Below, one piece after another: positions 8,279-16,074 of a stretch of 54,931 nt of DNA. This DNA comes from an uncultured Bacteroidales bacterium (lineage in GTDB: Bacteria; Bacteroidota; Bacteroidia; Bacteroidales; UBA932): the NCBI GenBank assembly GCA_949295645.1, contig CASFLY010000153.1, forward strand, positions 1 to 54,931, given 5' to 3'. Below the pieces are notes generated by a model. It saw only the letters and a program-made list of their open reading frames with translations. It was not told where the DNA came from and searched no databases. How positions within the stretch are numbered: position 1 is the first letter of the stretch; every line of letters begins with the position of its first letter. A program made the position numbers and the translations under genes.

Positions 8279-9295
8279 TTATCTGTTGCGGCCGAGGAGC
8301 CTGTCGGCGTACCTGTGCAGCATCTCGTACCGCACCTTGCTCAATCCGATCATTCCTGCGTAGTTCATCGCCTGCGCATGCAGCTTGATGATTTCGTACT
8401 TCACGTCTTCATCTATGCCGAGGGTTTCGTATATTTCCCTGACCTTCGCTATCTTGGCCGTTTTTTCGGCTTCGTTGGCCGCAGGCATTTCCATTGCCCG
8501 CAGAAGGGCCGCCTTGCCGTATGCCGGATCTATTGCCCCGGATTTTTCCATTTCCCCTCCCTTTTCGAGAGCCCTTGTCAGAAGCCAGGTCTTCTTGTTG
8601 TTTATGATGTCTCCGCCGGTCTTTTTCCCGAAGACGGCAGTGTCCCCGTACAGATCCAGGTAGTCGTCGGTGATCTGGAAAGCCAGTCCGAGGTCATAGC
8701 CGAACCGGTAGAGAAGGTCGCAGGCCCTTGCGTCCGCACCTCCGATCAGCGCCCCCAATTTTGCGGAGCAGGCTATGAGTACGGCCGTTTTCAGCCCTAT
8801 CATTTTCATATACGCCTCCATCGGGACGTCTTTTTCGTTTTCGAAATCCATGTCGTACTGCTGTCCCTCGCATACCTGTGCCGCTGTCGTCGAGAACAGT
8901 TCCAGAACCTGAGGCAGGACTTCGGCCGGGGCTTTGGCTATCCTTCTGTAGCTGTCGATGGACATCACGTCGCCGGAAATGATGGCTGTGTTGCCTCCCC
9001 ATTTGCGGCAGACCGTCGGCACTCCGCGGCGCATGTCGGAATTGTCCATTATGTCGTCGTGGATCAGAGTGAAACTGTGGAAAACTTCAATGGCAGCGGC
9101 CGGCTCGAGGATCCTGTCATCGAAACTGTCCTTGAAAAGGGAGTAGGCCATAAGGCAGAGACGGGGCCGGACGCGCTTTCCTCCGATGCCTATCATGTAT
9201 CTCAGCGGGTCGTACAGCCCGGCCGGTTCCTTGCTGAATTCTATGTCGTCGAAAAGTTTTCCGAGGGTTTCTTCGATCTGGTTTTCGCTTATCAT
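8279..9295 (-). CDS. Polyprenyl synthetase (trans-isoprenyl diphosphate synthase)
   Basis: The 338-residue enzyme condenses isopentenyl diphosphate with allylic diphosphates. Both aspartate-rich motifs are present: DDIMD (within LIHDDIMDNSDMRRG, first motif) and DDYLD (within QITDDYLDLYGD, second motif), with GGKRVRPRL upstream for diphosphate binding. The residues ahead of the first motif that set chain length cannot be read reliably by eye, so farnesyl, geranylgeranyl and longer products remain open. It is the first gene of a two-gene unit with the U32 gene and is driven by a promoter whose -7 box is at 9377-9384. Confidence 0.92.
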   Translation of the reverse strand: MISENQIEETLGKLFDDIEFSKEPAGLYDPLRYMIGIGGKRVRPRLCLMAYSLFKDSFDDRILEPAAAIEVFHSFTLIHDDIMDNSDMRRGVPTVCRKWGGNTAIISGDVMSIDSYRRIAKAPAEVLPQVLELFSTTAAQVCEGQQYDMDFENEKDVPMEAYMKMIGLKTAVLIACSAKLGALIGGADARACDLLYRFGYDLGLAFQITDDYLDLYGDTAVFGKKTGGDIINNKKTWLLTRALEKGGEMEKSGAIDPAYGKAALLRAMEMPAANEAEKTAKIAKVREIYETLGIDEDVKYEIIKLHAQAMNYAGMIGLSKVRYEMLHRYADRLLGRNR

Positions 9296-9376
9296 GGCAA
9301 TGTCCGTTTAATGGGTTATGGACGGCGGCCCGAAAGAGCATTCCTGAAATTCCGTCTTTCGGGTCATCCCCGAACA

Positions 9377-9404
9377 CAAAGATAACGAAATTTTTCTATC
9401 TTTG
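9377..9404. promoter_or_regulatory. Overlapping divergent promoters: polyprenyl synthase (-) and eamA (+)
   Basis: The minus strand has TATCTTTG at 9377-9384 and the plus strand has TATCTTTG at 9397-9404, separated by 12 bases, so the pair forms a palindrome. Each promoter's -33 region would fall on the other's -7 box. No TTTG -33 element is seen for either. Confidence 0.5.
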
Positions 9405-9435
9405 CCGCCCTTGAAAAGTCGTGAACGGTTTACGA

Positions 9436-9529
9436 GAATGTCCGGTGGACATTCGAAAGCGGGCAGCAAGGAGGGTGGAGCCCATAGAATAAGGGGCTGT
9501 CGCCACAGAGACTGGAGTTTAAGAAAATA
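9436..9529 (+). repeat. Structured leader repeat, copy A (upstream of eamA)
   Basis: The segment begins with a perfect hairpin, GAATGTCC-GGT-GGACATTC (9436-9454), and ends with GGGGCTGTCGCCACAGAGAC and GTTTAAGAAAAT up to 9529, eight bases before the eamA ATG. The end matches copies B (31078-31257) and C (37214-37330, minus). In copy B the first hairpin has a different sequence (GCAGAAC-GGA-GTTCTGC) but the same form. Confidence 0.6.
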
Positions 9530-9536
9530 TCGGATT

Positions 9537-10472
9537 ATGACAAAACAGCAGAGGCTGGGGCATGTTTCCATGCTGGCGGCGAGTGTGATGTGGGGGCTGA
9601 TGGCCCCGATTTCCAAGGCGGCTATGAATTCGGACGCCGTGTCGGCGATGCTTGTAGCCGACGTGCGGATATTCGGGGCGGCGGCTCTGTTCTGGATTTT
9701 TTCCCTTTTCACGAAAGGGGAGAAGATAGAGGACAGGACAGACTATGTGAAATTCTTCTTTGCCGGCCTTTTCGCCATTCTGTTGAACCAGTGTGTCTAT
9801 GTGACGGGAGTGTCGATGACTTCTCCGGTGGACGCATCCATCATCACGACCACCCTGCCGATAGTGACGATGATATTCGCCGCCATATTCATCAGGGAAC
9901 CGATTACCGGTAGGAAAGCCGGCGGCGTGCTGCTCGGGGCCTGCGGCGCCCTGCTTCTGGTGTTCGGGAACAGGCTGCTTCCGGGTGCGGCCCCTGAAGC
10001 CGTTTCGGGGAGATCTTCCAGTCTGACCGGTGACCTCCTTTGCTTTCTGGCTCAGTGCTCCTATGCAACCTATCTGGTGCTTTTCAGAAACCTTATCAAG
10101 AAATATTCTCCGGTCACGATGATGAAATGGATGTTTACGTTCGCTTCCATCGTGCTGATTCCCGTATCTGCCAGAACTTTGGCCGCGACAGGCTGGGGAG
10201 CTATCTCGGCCATGGAATATGCGGAACTGGCATACGTGCTGGTTTTCGGTACTTTCCTGTGCTATCTGGTAGTGCCTGTCGGGCAAAAGCATCTGAGGCC
10301 GACCCTTGTGGCCATGTACAACTATGTACAGCCGGTGGTCGCGACCATAGCCGCCATCATCTGGGGTATGGACACGTTCAACGTTTTGAAAATCGTAGCT
10401 GTGGTGCTGATTTTCGCGGGTGTCGTACTCGTGAACCGGAGCAAGGCCAGGTTGCCTGAAGACAGAGGGTGA
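9537..10472 (+). CDS. EamA/DMT family transporter
   Basis: The 311-residue inner-membrane protein has about ten hydrophobic helices arranged as two EamA repeats: the first from SMLAASVMWGLMAPISKAAM to GACGALLLVFG, the second from LTGDLLCFLAQCSYATYLVLF to VAVVLIFAGVVLVN. Family members export metabolites or amino acids; the substrate cannot be inferred here. I start at the ATG at 9537, which gives MTKQQRLGHVSML before the first helix; a TTG at 9402 would translate the leader repeat. Its last two codons and stop fall inside the second copy of the 121-bp repeat. Confidence 0.88.
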   Translation: MTKQQRLGHVSMLAASVMWGLMAPISKAAMNSDAVSAMLVADVRIFGAAALFWIFSLFTKGEKIEDRTDYVKFFFAGLFAILLNQCVYVTGVSMTSPVDASIITTTLPIVTMIFAAIFIREPITGRKAGGVLLGACGALLLVFGNRLLPGAAPEAVSGRSSSLTGDLLCFLAQCSYATYLVLFRNLIKKYSPVTMMKWMFTFASIVLIPVSARTLAATGWGAISAMEYAELAYVLVFGTFLCYLVVPVGQKHLRPTLVAMYNYVQPVVATIAAIIWGMDTFNVLKIVAVVLIFAGVVLVNRSKARLPEDRG

Positions 10473-10585
10473 CCCCAAAGGGTACTTTCTGCGTTACGCT
10501 TGATTCGAAAATCCTCATGTACGCCAGTACACTGCGGTTTTCTCATCTTCGCAAGCCTTGAAATTCCTCCTTTTGGGTCGCCCTC
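10465..10585 (-). repeat. 121-bp imperfect palindrome, copy 2
   Basis: On the minus strand this repeats 6886-7006 almost base for base, with ends GAGGGCGACCCAAAAGG and CCTTTGGGGTCACCCTC. It covers the last two codons and stop of eamA and ends 18 bases from the gltX stop, so it fills the convergent gap between these genes as copy 1 does between recO and the U32 gene. Confidence 0.85.
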
Positions 10586-10602
10586 CTTTCATCGACTGCG
10601 GG

Positions 10603-12246
10603 CTAAGCCTGGCAGCCGAGAGCGGACTTGATGTTGTCGATGCGGCGTGCGAATTCGGCCTTTCCGATAAGCGTGACTATGTCTGCTATGCCTAATCCGC
10701 TCGACGCTCCGACCAATGCGAGCCGCAGGCAGTTCATCACCTTGCCCATCGGCCATCCGTTGCTGCGGATGTATTCCTCGAGAGGGCCTTCGAGACTCTC
10801 TTTGGTGAATTCTCCGTCGAAGTCCAAGATGAATCCGGCCGCCTTGAAAGCCAGGGAATAGTTCTCCTCTTTCCAGAATTTGGTGACATCCTTTTCCACG
10901 TATGATTCCGGAGCCGTGAACAGGTACGATGCTATGTCCCAGAAGTCCGCGGTGAACGTGGCCCGTTCCTTTATAAGGGATACGATTTTACGGACATACC
11001 CTTTGGTGAAGATGCGGTTTTTGAAGTCGGCTCCCTGCACTGTCACCTCCGCTCCTGCCGTCAGGGCGCATTTCGGGCATTCCACTATCTGCATCCCGTG
11101 ATTTTCGAGCACTGGGATGAACAGTTCCGTCAGTTCCCCGTCGGATTTCATCCGGAGATATTCCTTGTTGTACCATTTTGCCTTTTCGGGATTGAATTTC
11201 GCCCCCGATTTGATGACCCTTTCCAATGAGAATGCACTGATGAGTTCAGGCATCGTGAAGAGTTCCCTGTCATCGCCCGGATTCCAGCCGAGCATCGCAA
11301 GCATATTCACGAATGCCTCAGGGAAGTAGCCGTCCTCGCGGTAGCCGCGCGACACTTCGCCTTCCGCATTTGTCCATTGCAGGGGGAAGACAGGGAAGCC
11401 GAGCCTGTCCCCGTCCCTCTTGCTCAGCTTGCCTTTCCCGTCAGGCTTGAGCAGCAGGGAAAGGTGGGCGAAACGCGGCATGGTGTCCTGCCATCCGAAT
11501 GCTTCGTAAAGCAGATAGTGCAGGGGAAGCGACGGCAGCCATTCCTCGCCGCGGATTACTTCGGTGATTTCCATCAGGTGGTCATCCACTATGTTGGCCA
11601 GATGGTAGGTAGGCAGTTCGTCGGCCCTTTTCCAGAGCACCTTGTCGTCGAGGGTGTCGGTGTTTACCTCGATGTGCCCGCGGATGAGGTCGTCCATTTT
11701 TACGATGCGGTTTTCCGGCATTTTGAAACGGATGGTCCAGTCCGTGTGCGTTTCCAAAAGCGGTCTCCATTCGCTTTCGGGCATCGAAAGGGAGTTCCTC
11801 AGGTGCCGGCGGGTGATGTGGTTGTAGATGAAGGTCTCCTTTTTCGCCTCCATCTCCGCACGCTTGGCCGAGAGTTCTTCGGCAGTGTCGAAAGCATAGT
11901 AGGCAAAGCCTTTCTCCACGAGTTCTTCGGCGTATTTCCTGTAGATGCCGCGCCTCTGCGACTGCCTGTACGGGGCGTGCGGGTGCTTTTCGGACGGGGT
12001 CTCTACGACATTGTCGGAGGCATCCACGCCTTCGTCGGGAATGATCCCGCACCAGTTGAGGGCTTCTATGATGTATTTTTCGGCTCCCGGGACAAATCTC
12101 TGGGAGTCGGTGTCCTCTATCCTTATGATGAAGTCTCCGCCGTGCTGTCTGGCGTAAAGGTAGTTATAGAGCGCAGTCCTGACCCCGCCCATATGCAGCG
12201 GGCCTGTAGGGGAGGGCGCAAATCTTACTCTTGTTCTTCTTTCCAT
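10603..12246 (-). CDS. gltX: Glutamyl-tRNA synthetase
   Basis: The 547-residue class I synthetase charges tRNA-Glu in the cytoplasm. It begins RVRFAPSPTGPLHMGGVRTALYNYL, which contains the HIGH-like motif (PLHMG), and carries KLSKRDGDRLGFP as the KMSKS-like motif. It is about 40 residues longer than the common 505-510 of the phylum. The zinc cysteines of the proteobacterial enzyme are not evident. It follows ftsZ on the same strand with 31 bases between, and has its own -7 box in that gap, so transcription may be both read-through and independent. Confidence 0.95.
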   Translation of the reverse strand: MERRTRVRFAPSPTGPLHMGGVRTALYNYLYARQHGGDFIIRIEDTDSQRFVPGAEKYIIEALNWCGIIPDEGVDASDNVVETPSEKHPHAPYRQSQRRGIYRKYAEELVEKGFAYYAFDTAEELSAKRAEMEAKKETFIYNHITRRHLRNSLSMPESEWRPLLETHTDWTIRFKMPENRIVKMDDLIRGHIEVNTDTLDDKVLWKRADELPTYHLANIVDDHLMEITEVIRGEEWLPSLPLHYLLYEAFGWQDTMPRFAHLSLLLKPDGKGKLSKRDGDRLGFPVFPLQWTNAEGEVSRGYREDGYFPEAFVNMLAMLGWNPGDDRELFTMPELISAFSLERVIKSGAKFNPEKAKWYNKEYLRMKSDGELTELFIPVLENHGMQIVECPKCALTAGAEVTVQGADFKNRIFTKGYVRKIVSLIKERATFTADFWDIASYLFTAPESYVEKDVTKFWKEENYSLAFKAAGFILDFDGEFTKESLEGPLEEYIRSNGWPMGKVMNCLRLALVGASSGLGIADIVTLIGKAEFARRIDNIKSALGCQA

Positions 12247-12269
12247 ATTCAGTTTTGTCTTGCTCCGCG

Positions 12270-12277
12270 CAAAGATA
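12270..12277 (-). promoter_or_regulatory. -7 box of gltX, directly after the ftsZ stop
   Basis: The minus strand reads TATCTTTG at 12270-12277, immediately next to the ftsZ stop codon at 12278-12280 and 23 bases upstream of the gltX ATG. The -33 region would lie in the last codons of ftsZ and shows no clear TTTG. Confidence 0.5.
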
Positions 12278-13528
12278 TTAATTTTCTTTCTTCAATCCCC
12301 GCCTTATGGCAGCCACCGACTCGAGCGAACTGATGTTCTGCCCTTCTTCCACTATCAGCACGGGTACCCGCCCGTCTTCGAAATGGAATTTCCTGACATT
12401 GCTCGTGTCATTGAAGCCGATTTTGATGCTTTCCTGGCTGTCCGGGAGTTCGATTTCCCCGTTCATTCTCGAAGCCGCCCTGTCGTAGACGAAATCCTGG
12501 TCTATCATGATGATGTTCCCGAGATTCACATTCGTGATGCTGCTGAGCTTGTTCATCTTGAAGCCGGTGGCTATCACGGTGATGCTTATCTTGTCCCCCA
12601 CCTCTGGATTTTCGTCGAAGATGATTCCGCGCTTGAAATTGTTCGCGTTGCCGGTGTATTCGTTGATTTTGTTGTTTATCAGGTCCAGTTCTTTCATCGA
12701 CAGGCCCTTTTCATTCTTTCCGACGGTGATGTTCACCAGGACGTTCTTTGCGGTCTTCAGGTCGAAGTCATTGAGCAGAGGTGATTCCAGGGCTTCTTTT
12801 ATGGCATCCTCTATCCTGTTTTCGCCGCTTCCGTGTCCGCACCCCATCAGAGCCATTCCGCTGCCGCGCATCATCGTGCTTACATCCTGGAAGTCCACAT
12901 TGATGTATCCCGGCTTGGCTATGATTTCTATTACTCCGCGGACTGCGGTGGCTAAAATTTCGTCCGCTTTCGGAAAAGCATCCTGCAGGAGCAGGCTTCC
13001 GTAGTATTCGTAGAGCTTTTCGTTGTTTATGATGAGGAGGCTGTCCACGCATTTTTCAAGTTCGTGGATGCCGTCGATGGCCCGCGAAAGGGATTCGTTC
13101 CCTTCATTCAGGAAAGGAAGCGTCACCACGGCCACGGTCAGGATGCCGCGTTCCTTTGCCATGGCGGCAATGATAGGGGAGGCGCCTGTCCCTGTGCCCC
13201 CTCCCATGCCTGCCGTGATGAAAAGCATTTTGGTGCCCGAGTCGAGCAGGGTGGAGGCTATGTTGTCCTGTGCTTCGAGAGCTGCGTTGCGTCCCTTTAC
13301 CGGGTCGCAGCCGGCCCCGAGGCCCTGTCCGAGCTGCAGTTTGTTCGGTACGCTGCTTTTCTGGAGAGCCTGGGCGTCGGTGTTGCAGACTATGAAGTCG
13401 CAGCCTTCGATTTTCTGGTCGTACATATAGGTGACGGCATTGCATCCTCCGCCACCCACTCCGATGACCTTTATGATGGAACTTTTCGGAGTCCAGTCAG
13501 TTGGCAAAATGTCGTTCATGGCAGTCAT
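12278..13528 (-). CDS. ftsZ: Cell division GTPase FtsZ
   Basis: The 416-residue tubulin homologue polymerises into the Z ring at mid-cell. It has GVGGGGCNAV near the N-terminus, the GTP-binding GGGTGTG loop (about residue 110) and a globular domain ending near ISITVIATGFK. A linker of roughly 80 residues follows, ending in ESVAAIRRGLKKEN, the position of the peptide that binds FtsA. The ATG at 13528 overlaps the ftsA stop (ATGA); an ATG at 13519 would give MNDILPTDW and is equally plausible. It is the last gene of the dcw cluster. Confidence 0.95.
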   Translation of the reverse strand: MTAMNDILPTDWTPKSSIIKVIGVGGGGCNAVTYMYDQKIEGCDFIVCNTDAQALQKSSVPNKLQLGQGLGAGCDPVKGRNAALEAQDNIASTLLDSGTKMLFITAGMGGGTGTGASPIIAAMAKERGILTVAVVTLPFLNEGNESLSRAIDGIHELEKCVDSLLIINNEKLYEYYGSLLLQDAFPKADEILATAVRGVIEIIAKPGYINVDFQDVSTMMRGSGMALMGCGHGSGENRIEDAIKEALESPLLNDFDLKTAKNVLVNITVGKNEKGLSMKELDLINNKINEYTGNANNFKRGIIFDENPEVGDKISITVIATGFKMNKLSSITNVNLGNIIMIDQDFVYDRAASRMNGEIELPDSQESIKIGFNDTSNVRKFHFEDGRVPVLIVEEGQNISSLESVAAIRRGLKKEN

Positions 13529-14976
13529 ACGTTTTCGTTGGAAATATCCTCGAACAGATTCTTCATCTTGTCCAGCCACTTGATTTTCGGTTTTTTAGGA
13601 GCCTTAGGCCCTTGCTGCTTCTCCGGAGGCCGGACTTCTTCCATCTCTTCGGGACGGAAAAGCGTGTCGCGGATTTCTTCTGCGGTCTCTCCGGTGCCCG
13701 CGTCTTCTCCGGCACCGCCGTTGCCGCCGTCAGGGACGTCCCCGTCTCCGAAAGTCACCGTAGTCCCGACCTTTACCGTGTCTTCGCCGCAGATGCAGTC
13801 TCCGATCCTGTCCGCCTTTGCCGCGAGGATAAGGCCTATGCTGACGGCAGCTTCCGTCTCCAGGATGCCGTCGCAGCCGTTCTCGGAGAAAAGTTCCTGG
13901 CGCGGGTATCCTTTCCTGACATTGTATCCGGACAGTTCCTTGATATAGTTGGCGCAGTTCGTCAGGTTGGCAACCCCTCCGGTCAGCACGATGCCGCTCC
14001 TGAGGTTGTCCGCAAAGCCGCTCTTTTCGATTTCGTACAGTACGGCTTCGACGATTTCCCTGACCCTGCACGTGATGATTTCCGACAGGTATTTGACAGT
14101 CAGCTGTTTGTTGGCGGAAGCGTCTCCGCTGTTGATCTGGATGATTTTCTCGCTGAGGTTCTGCAGCCGGTCAGGCATACAGGCCCCGAACGCGAGTTTT
14201 ATGTTCTCGGCCAGTGCGGTGGAAATCATCGCTTCAGTCCTGATGTCCGAAGTGATGGTAGCACCCCCGAAAGGTATCGAGGCGTAATGCCTCATAATCC
14301 CGCGGTAGTAGATGGACACGGATGTGCTGCCTCCCCCGAAATCGATAAGGGCCACGCCGTTGTCTATCTCGGAAGGGGTCAGGACGGCTTTCGCCAGGAC
14401 GTCCGGGGTGAAATATTTCCTTGCTATGGCGATCCTTAGATTGTTGAAAGTCACGTTCGTGGCTCTCAGGGCGCTTTTCTTTCCTATGAATATCTTGAAG
14501 TTCCCCTCCAAGATGTCGCTCGGCATCCCGATGATGTCGTTTTCCACAAGCTGGAATTCCTCCCCGTTGGAAAAGGACTGTGCCACCGCTCCGAAAATCT
14601 CTTCGTTCCTGGCATCGTCGAGCGGATAGGTGTCCAGCGCCTCGTTTTTCAGGATGTCCACTTCTTCTCCCGTAATGCAGGCTTCCGGATTCTCCCTGAT
14701 CATCCTCGCAGGGCGGGTCTCCTGCCTCACCCTGTATTTAGGCATACCTACGACTGCCTGTATTATCTTGATGTTCAGCTCTTTCTCGGCATCGACGACC
14801 AGCTTTTCGAGAGGTTTCGTGACCTGCATAGAGTTGATCACATAGTTGTTCCTGACTCCTGCCGACGGAGCCGTGCCGTAGTAGATCACCTGTATGTCGT
14901 CGCCTGTGACCTTGGCCACAGTCAGGGCCACTTTCGACGACCCTATGTCGACCGCGACTATGTGTTTGTCTTCCAT
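13525..14976 (-). CDS. ftsA: Cell division protein FtsA
   Basis: The 483-residue actin-fold ATPase tethers FtsZ to the membrane. It begins HIVAVDIGSSKVALTVAK (phosphate 1 motif), has VALIDFGGGSTSVSIY (phosphate 2) and GIVLTGGVANL (adenosine motif). The C-terminus PKIKWLDKMKNLFEDI is a plausible amphipathic membrane-targeting helix, reached through a variable acidic and proline-rich linker. It overlaps ftsZ by four bases. The 309 bases upstream, between it and ftsQ, hold a 25-bp tandem array rather than a gene. Confidence 0.95.
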   Translation of the reverse strand: MEDKHIVAVDIGSSKVALTVAKVTGDDIQVIYYGTAPSAGVRNNYVINSMQVTKPLEKLVVDAEKELNIKIIQAVVGMPKYRVRQETRPARMIRENPEACITGEEVDILKNEALDTYPLDDARNEEIFGAVAQSFSNGEEFQLVENDIIGMPSDILEGNFKIFIGKKSALRATNVTFNNLRIAIARKYFTPDVLAKAVLTPSEIDNGVALIDFGGGSTSVSIYYRGIMRHYASIPFGGATITSDIRTEAMISTALAENIKLAFGACMPDRLQNLSEKIIQINSGDASANKQLTVKYLSEIITCRVREIVEAVLYEIEKSGFADNLRSGIVLTGGVANLTNCANYIKELSGYNVRKGYPRQELFSENGCDGILETEAAVSIGLILAAKADRIGDCICGEDTVKVGTTVTFGDGDVPDGGNGGAGEDAGTGETAEEIRDTLFRPEEMEEVRPPEKQQGPKAPKKPKIKWLDKMKNLFEDISNENV

Positions 14977-15026
14977 AATAAATTATCCTTTTCTTCCGTT
15001 TGTCCTTACTGGCGTTCCCCGGCACC

Positions 15027-15275
15027 GTCATCCCATACGTCCCTTCCCACCGTCATTCAGCGCTCCCCCTGTATCGTCATCCCGGGCATCCCTCCGCATT
15101 GTCATCCCGGGCATCCCTCCGCACCGTCATCCCGAGCATTCCTCCGTACCGTCATCCTGCACATCCCTCCGTATCGTCATCCCGAGCATCCCTCCGTACC
15201 GTCACCCTGTACATCCCTCCGCATTGTCGTCCCGGGCATCCCTCCGTACCGTCATCCCGAGCGCAGTCGAGGGAT
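15027..15275 (-). repeat. Tandem array of ten 25-bp units between ftsQ and ftsA
   Basis: The motif GTCAT or a one-base variant recurs at 15027, 15052, 15076, 15101, 15126, 15151, 15176, 15201, 15226 and 15251, a spacing of 25 bases (24 once). Each unit resembles GTCATCCCGGGCATCCCTCC plus five variable bases. The last unit passes into GTCATCCCGAGCGCAGTCG and AGGGATCT, the end of the dispersed repeat also seen near 24386 and 39390. The units abut without spacers, so it is not a CRISPR array. The array fills the 14977-15285 gap, in which I find no gene. Confidence 0.88.
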
Positions 15276-15285
15276 CTGCCCTCTC

Positions 15286-16074
15286 CTATTTGCAGACAAT
15301 CTGGTTCCTGTACCTTACGTCCACCGTCCTGTACCTGTCTTTCCCCTTTGCCGGCACTATCGCGGTATAGTATTTTTCCATCAGCGCGAATTTCTCCCCG
15401 ATATTGCAAGGTTTCCCGAAGATAAACCTTTCCTTTCCCTCCCTCGGAACGAGGACCAGGTCTCCGTTGTCCGAGACATGTATCTGCACTATATTCCTGT
15501 CCCACACCTTGTGCCTTTCCATATAAAGCACCGTTTCCGTAACACGGCCGAGCCACTCCCTCTCGCGTCCCGTCACTTCTTTCCCCTTGCCGGCTGCATC
15601 CGTTTTCAAAGGGATATTGCCGTCTATTACTATCACGTAGCCCGCTTTCCCGTCCTTTATCGGGAAGACATAGCCGTTCGCGTCGGCGTAGAAACTCTGA
15701 CCGTTTTTCTGGAACCGCATTATCGGCTTCCGCTGGGTGATTTCTATGTGCAGGACTCCGTCCTTGGTGCAGTATGCCTCGCTTTTCAGGACCGCGCTCT
15801 GCGAATCCAGGATGCTTTCCAGTTTCTTCAGGTCTATCTCACCAATCGGGATTCCGACGGTCTTCCCGTACTCTTTCGTGACGTATCCTGCGACGTCCTC
15901 TGCCGTCACGAACCGGTTTTCAGTACTGTCCCTTATCCCGATTTCCATTCCGGAACACAGTGTCGCGGAGCGGTTTGCACTGCTTATCCCGGCAGATACG
16001 CAGAGGCAGACCAGTATGACCGCCGCCACGCATGCCCCGAGCACCGTCCCCGTTATGTTCCTTCCGGTTTTCAT
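15286..16074 (-). CDS. ftsQ: Cell division protein FtsQ/DivIB-like
   Basis: The 262-residue bitopic inner-membrane protein links the early division ring to FtsL, FtsB and septal synthesis. A short cytoplasmic N-terminus is followed by one membrane helix (about residues 8-30) and a periplasmic part with a POTRA-like segment (FVTAEDVAGYV) and the FtsQ beta domain (LHIEITQRKPIMRFQ and FYADANGYVFP). Its ATG overlaps the murC stop by four bases. The conserved position in the cluster supports the call as much as the sequence does, since FtsQ diverges quickly. Confidence 0.88.
   Translation of the reverse strand: MKTGRNITGTVLGACVAAVILVCLCVSAGISSANRSATLCSGMEIGIRDSTENRFVTAEDVAGYVTKEYGKTVGIPIGEIDLKKLESILDSQSAVLKSEAYCTKDGVLHIEITQRKPIMRFQKNGQSFYADANGYVFPIKDGKAGYVIVIDGNIPLKTDAAGKGKEVTGREREWLGRVTETVLYMERHKVWDRNIVQIHVSDNGDLVLVPREGKERFIFGKPCNIGEKFALMEKYYTAIVPAKGKDRYRTVDVRYRNQIVCK

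Noticed and set aside
15027-15275. Possible CRISPR array
   Set aside because: Units are 25 bp and directly adjacent, with no unique spacers of constant length, and no cas genes are in the window.
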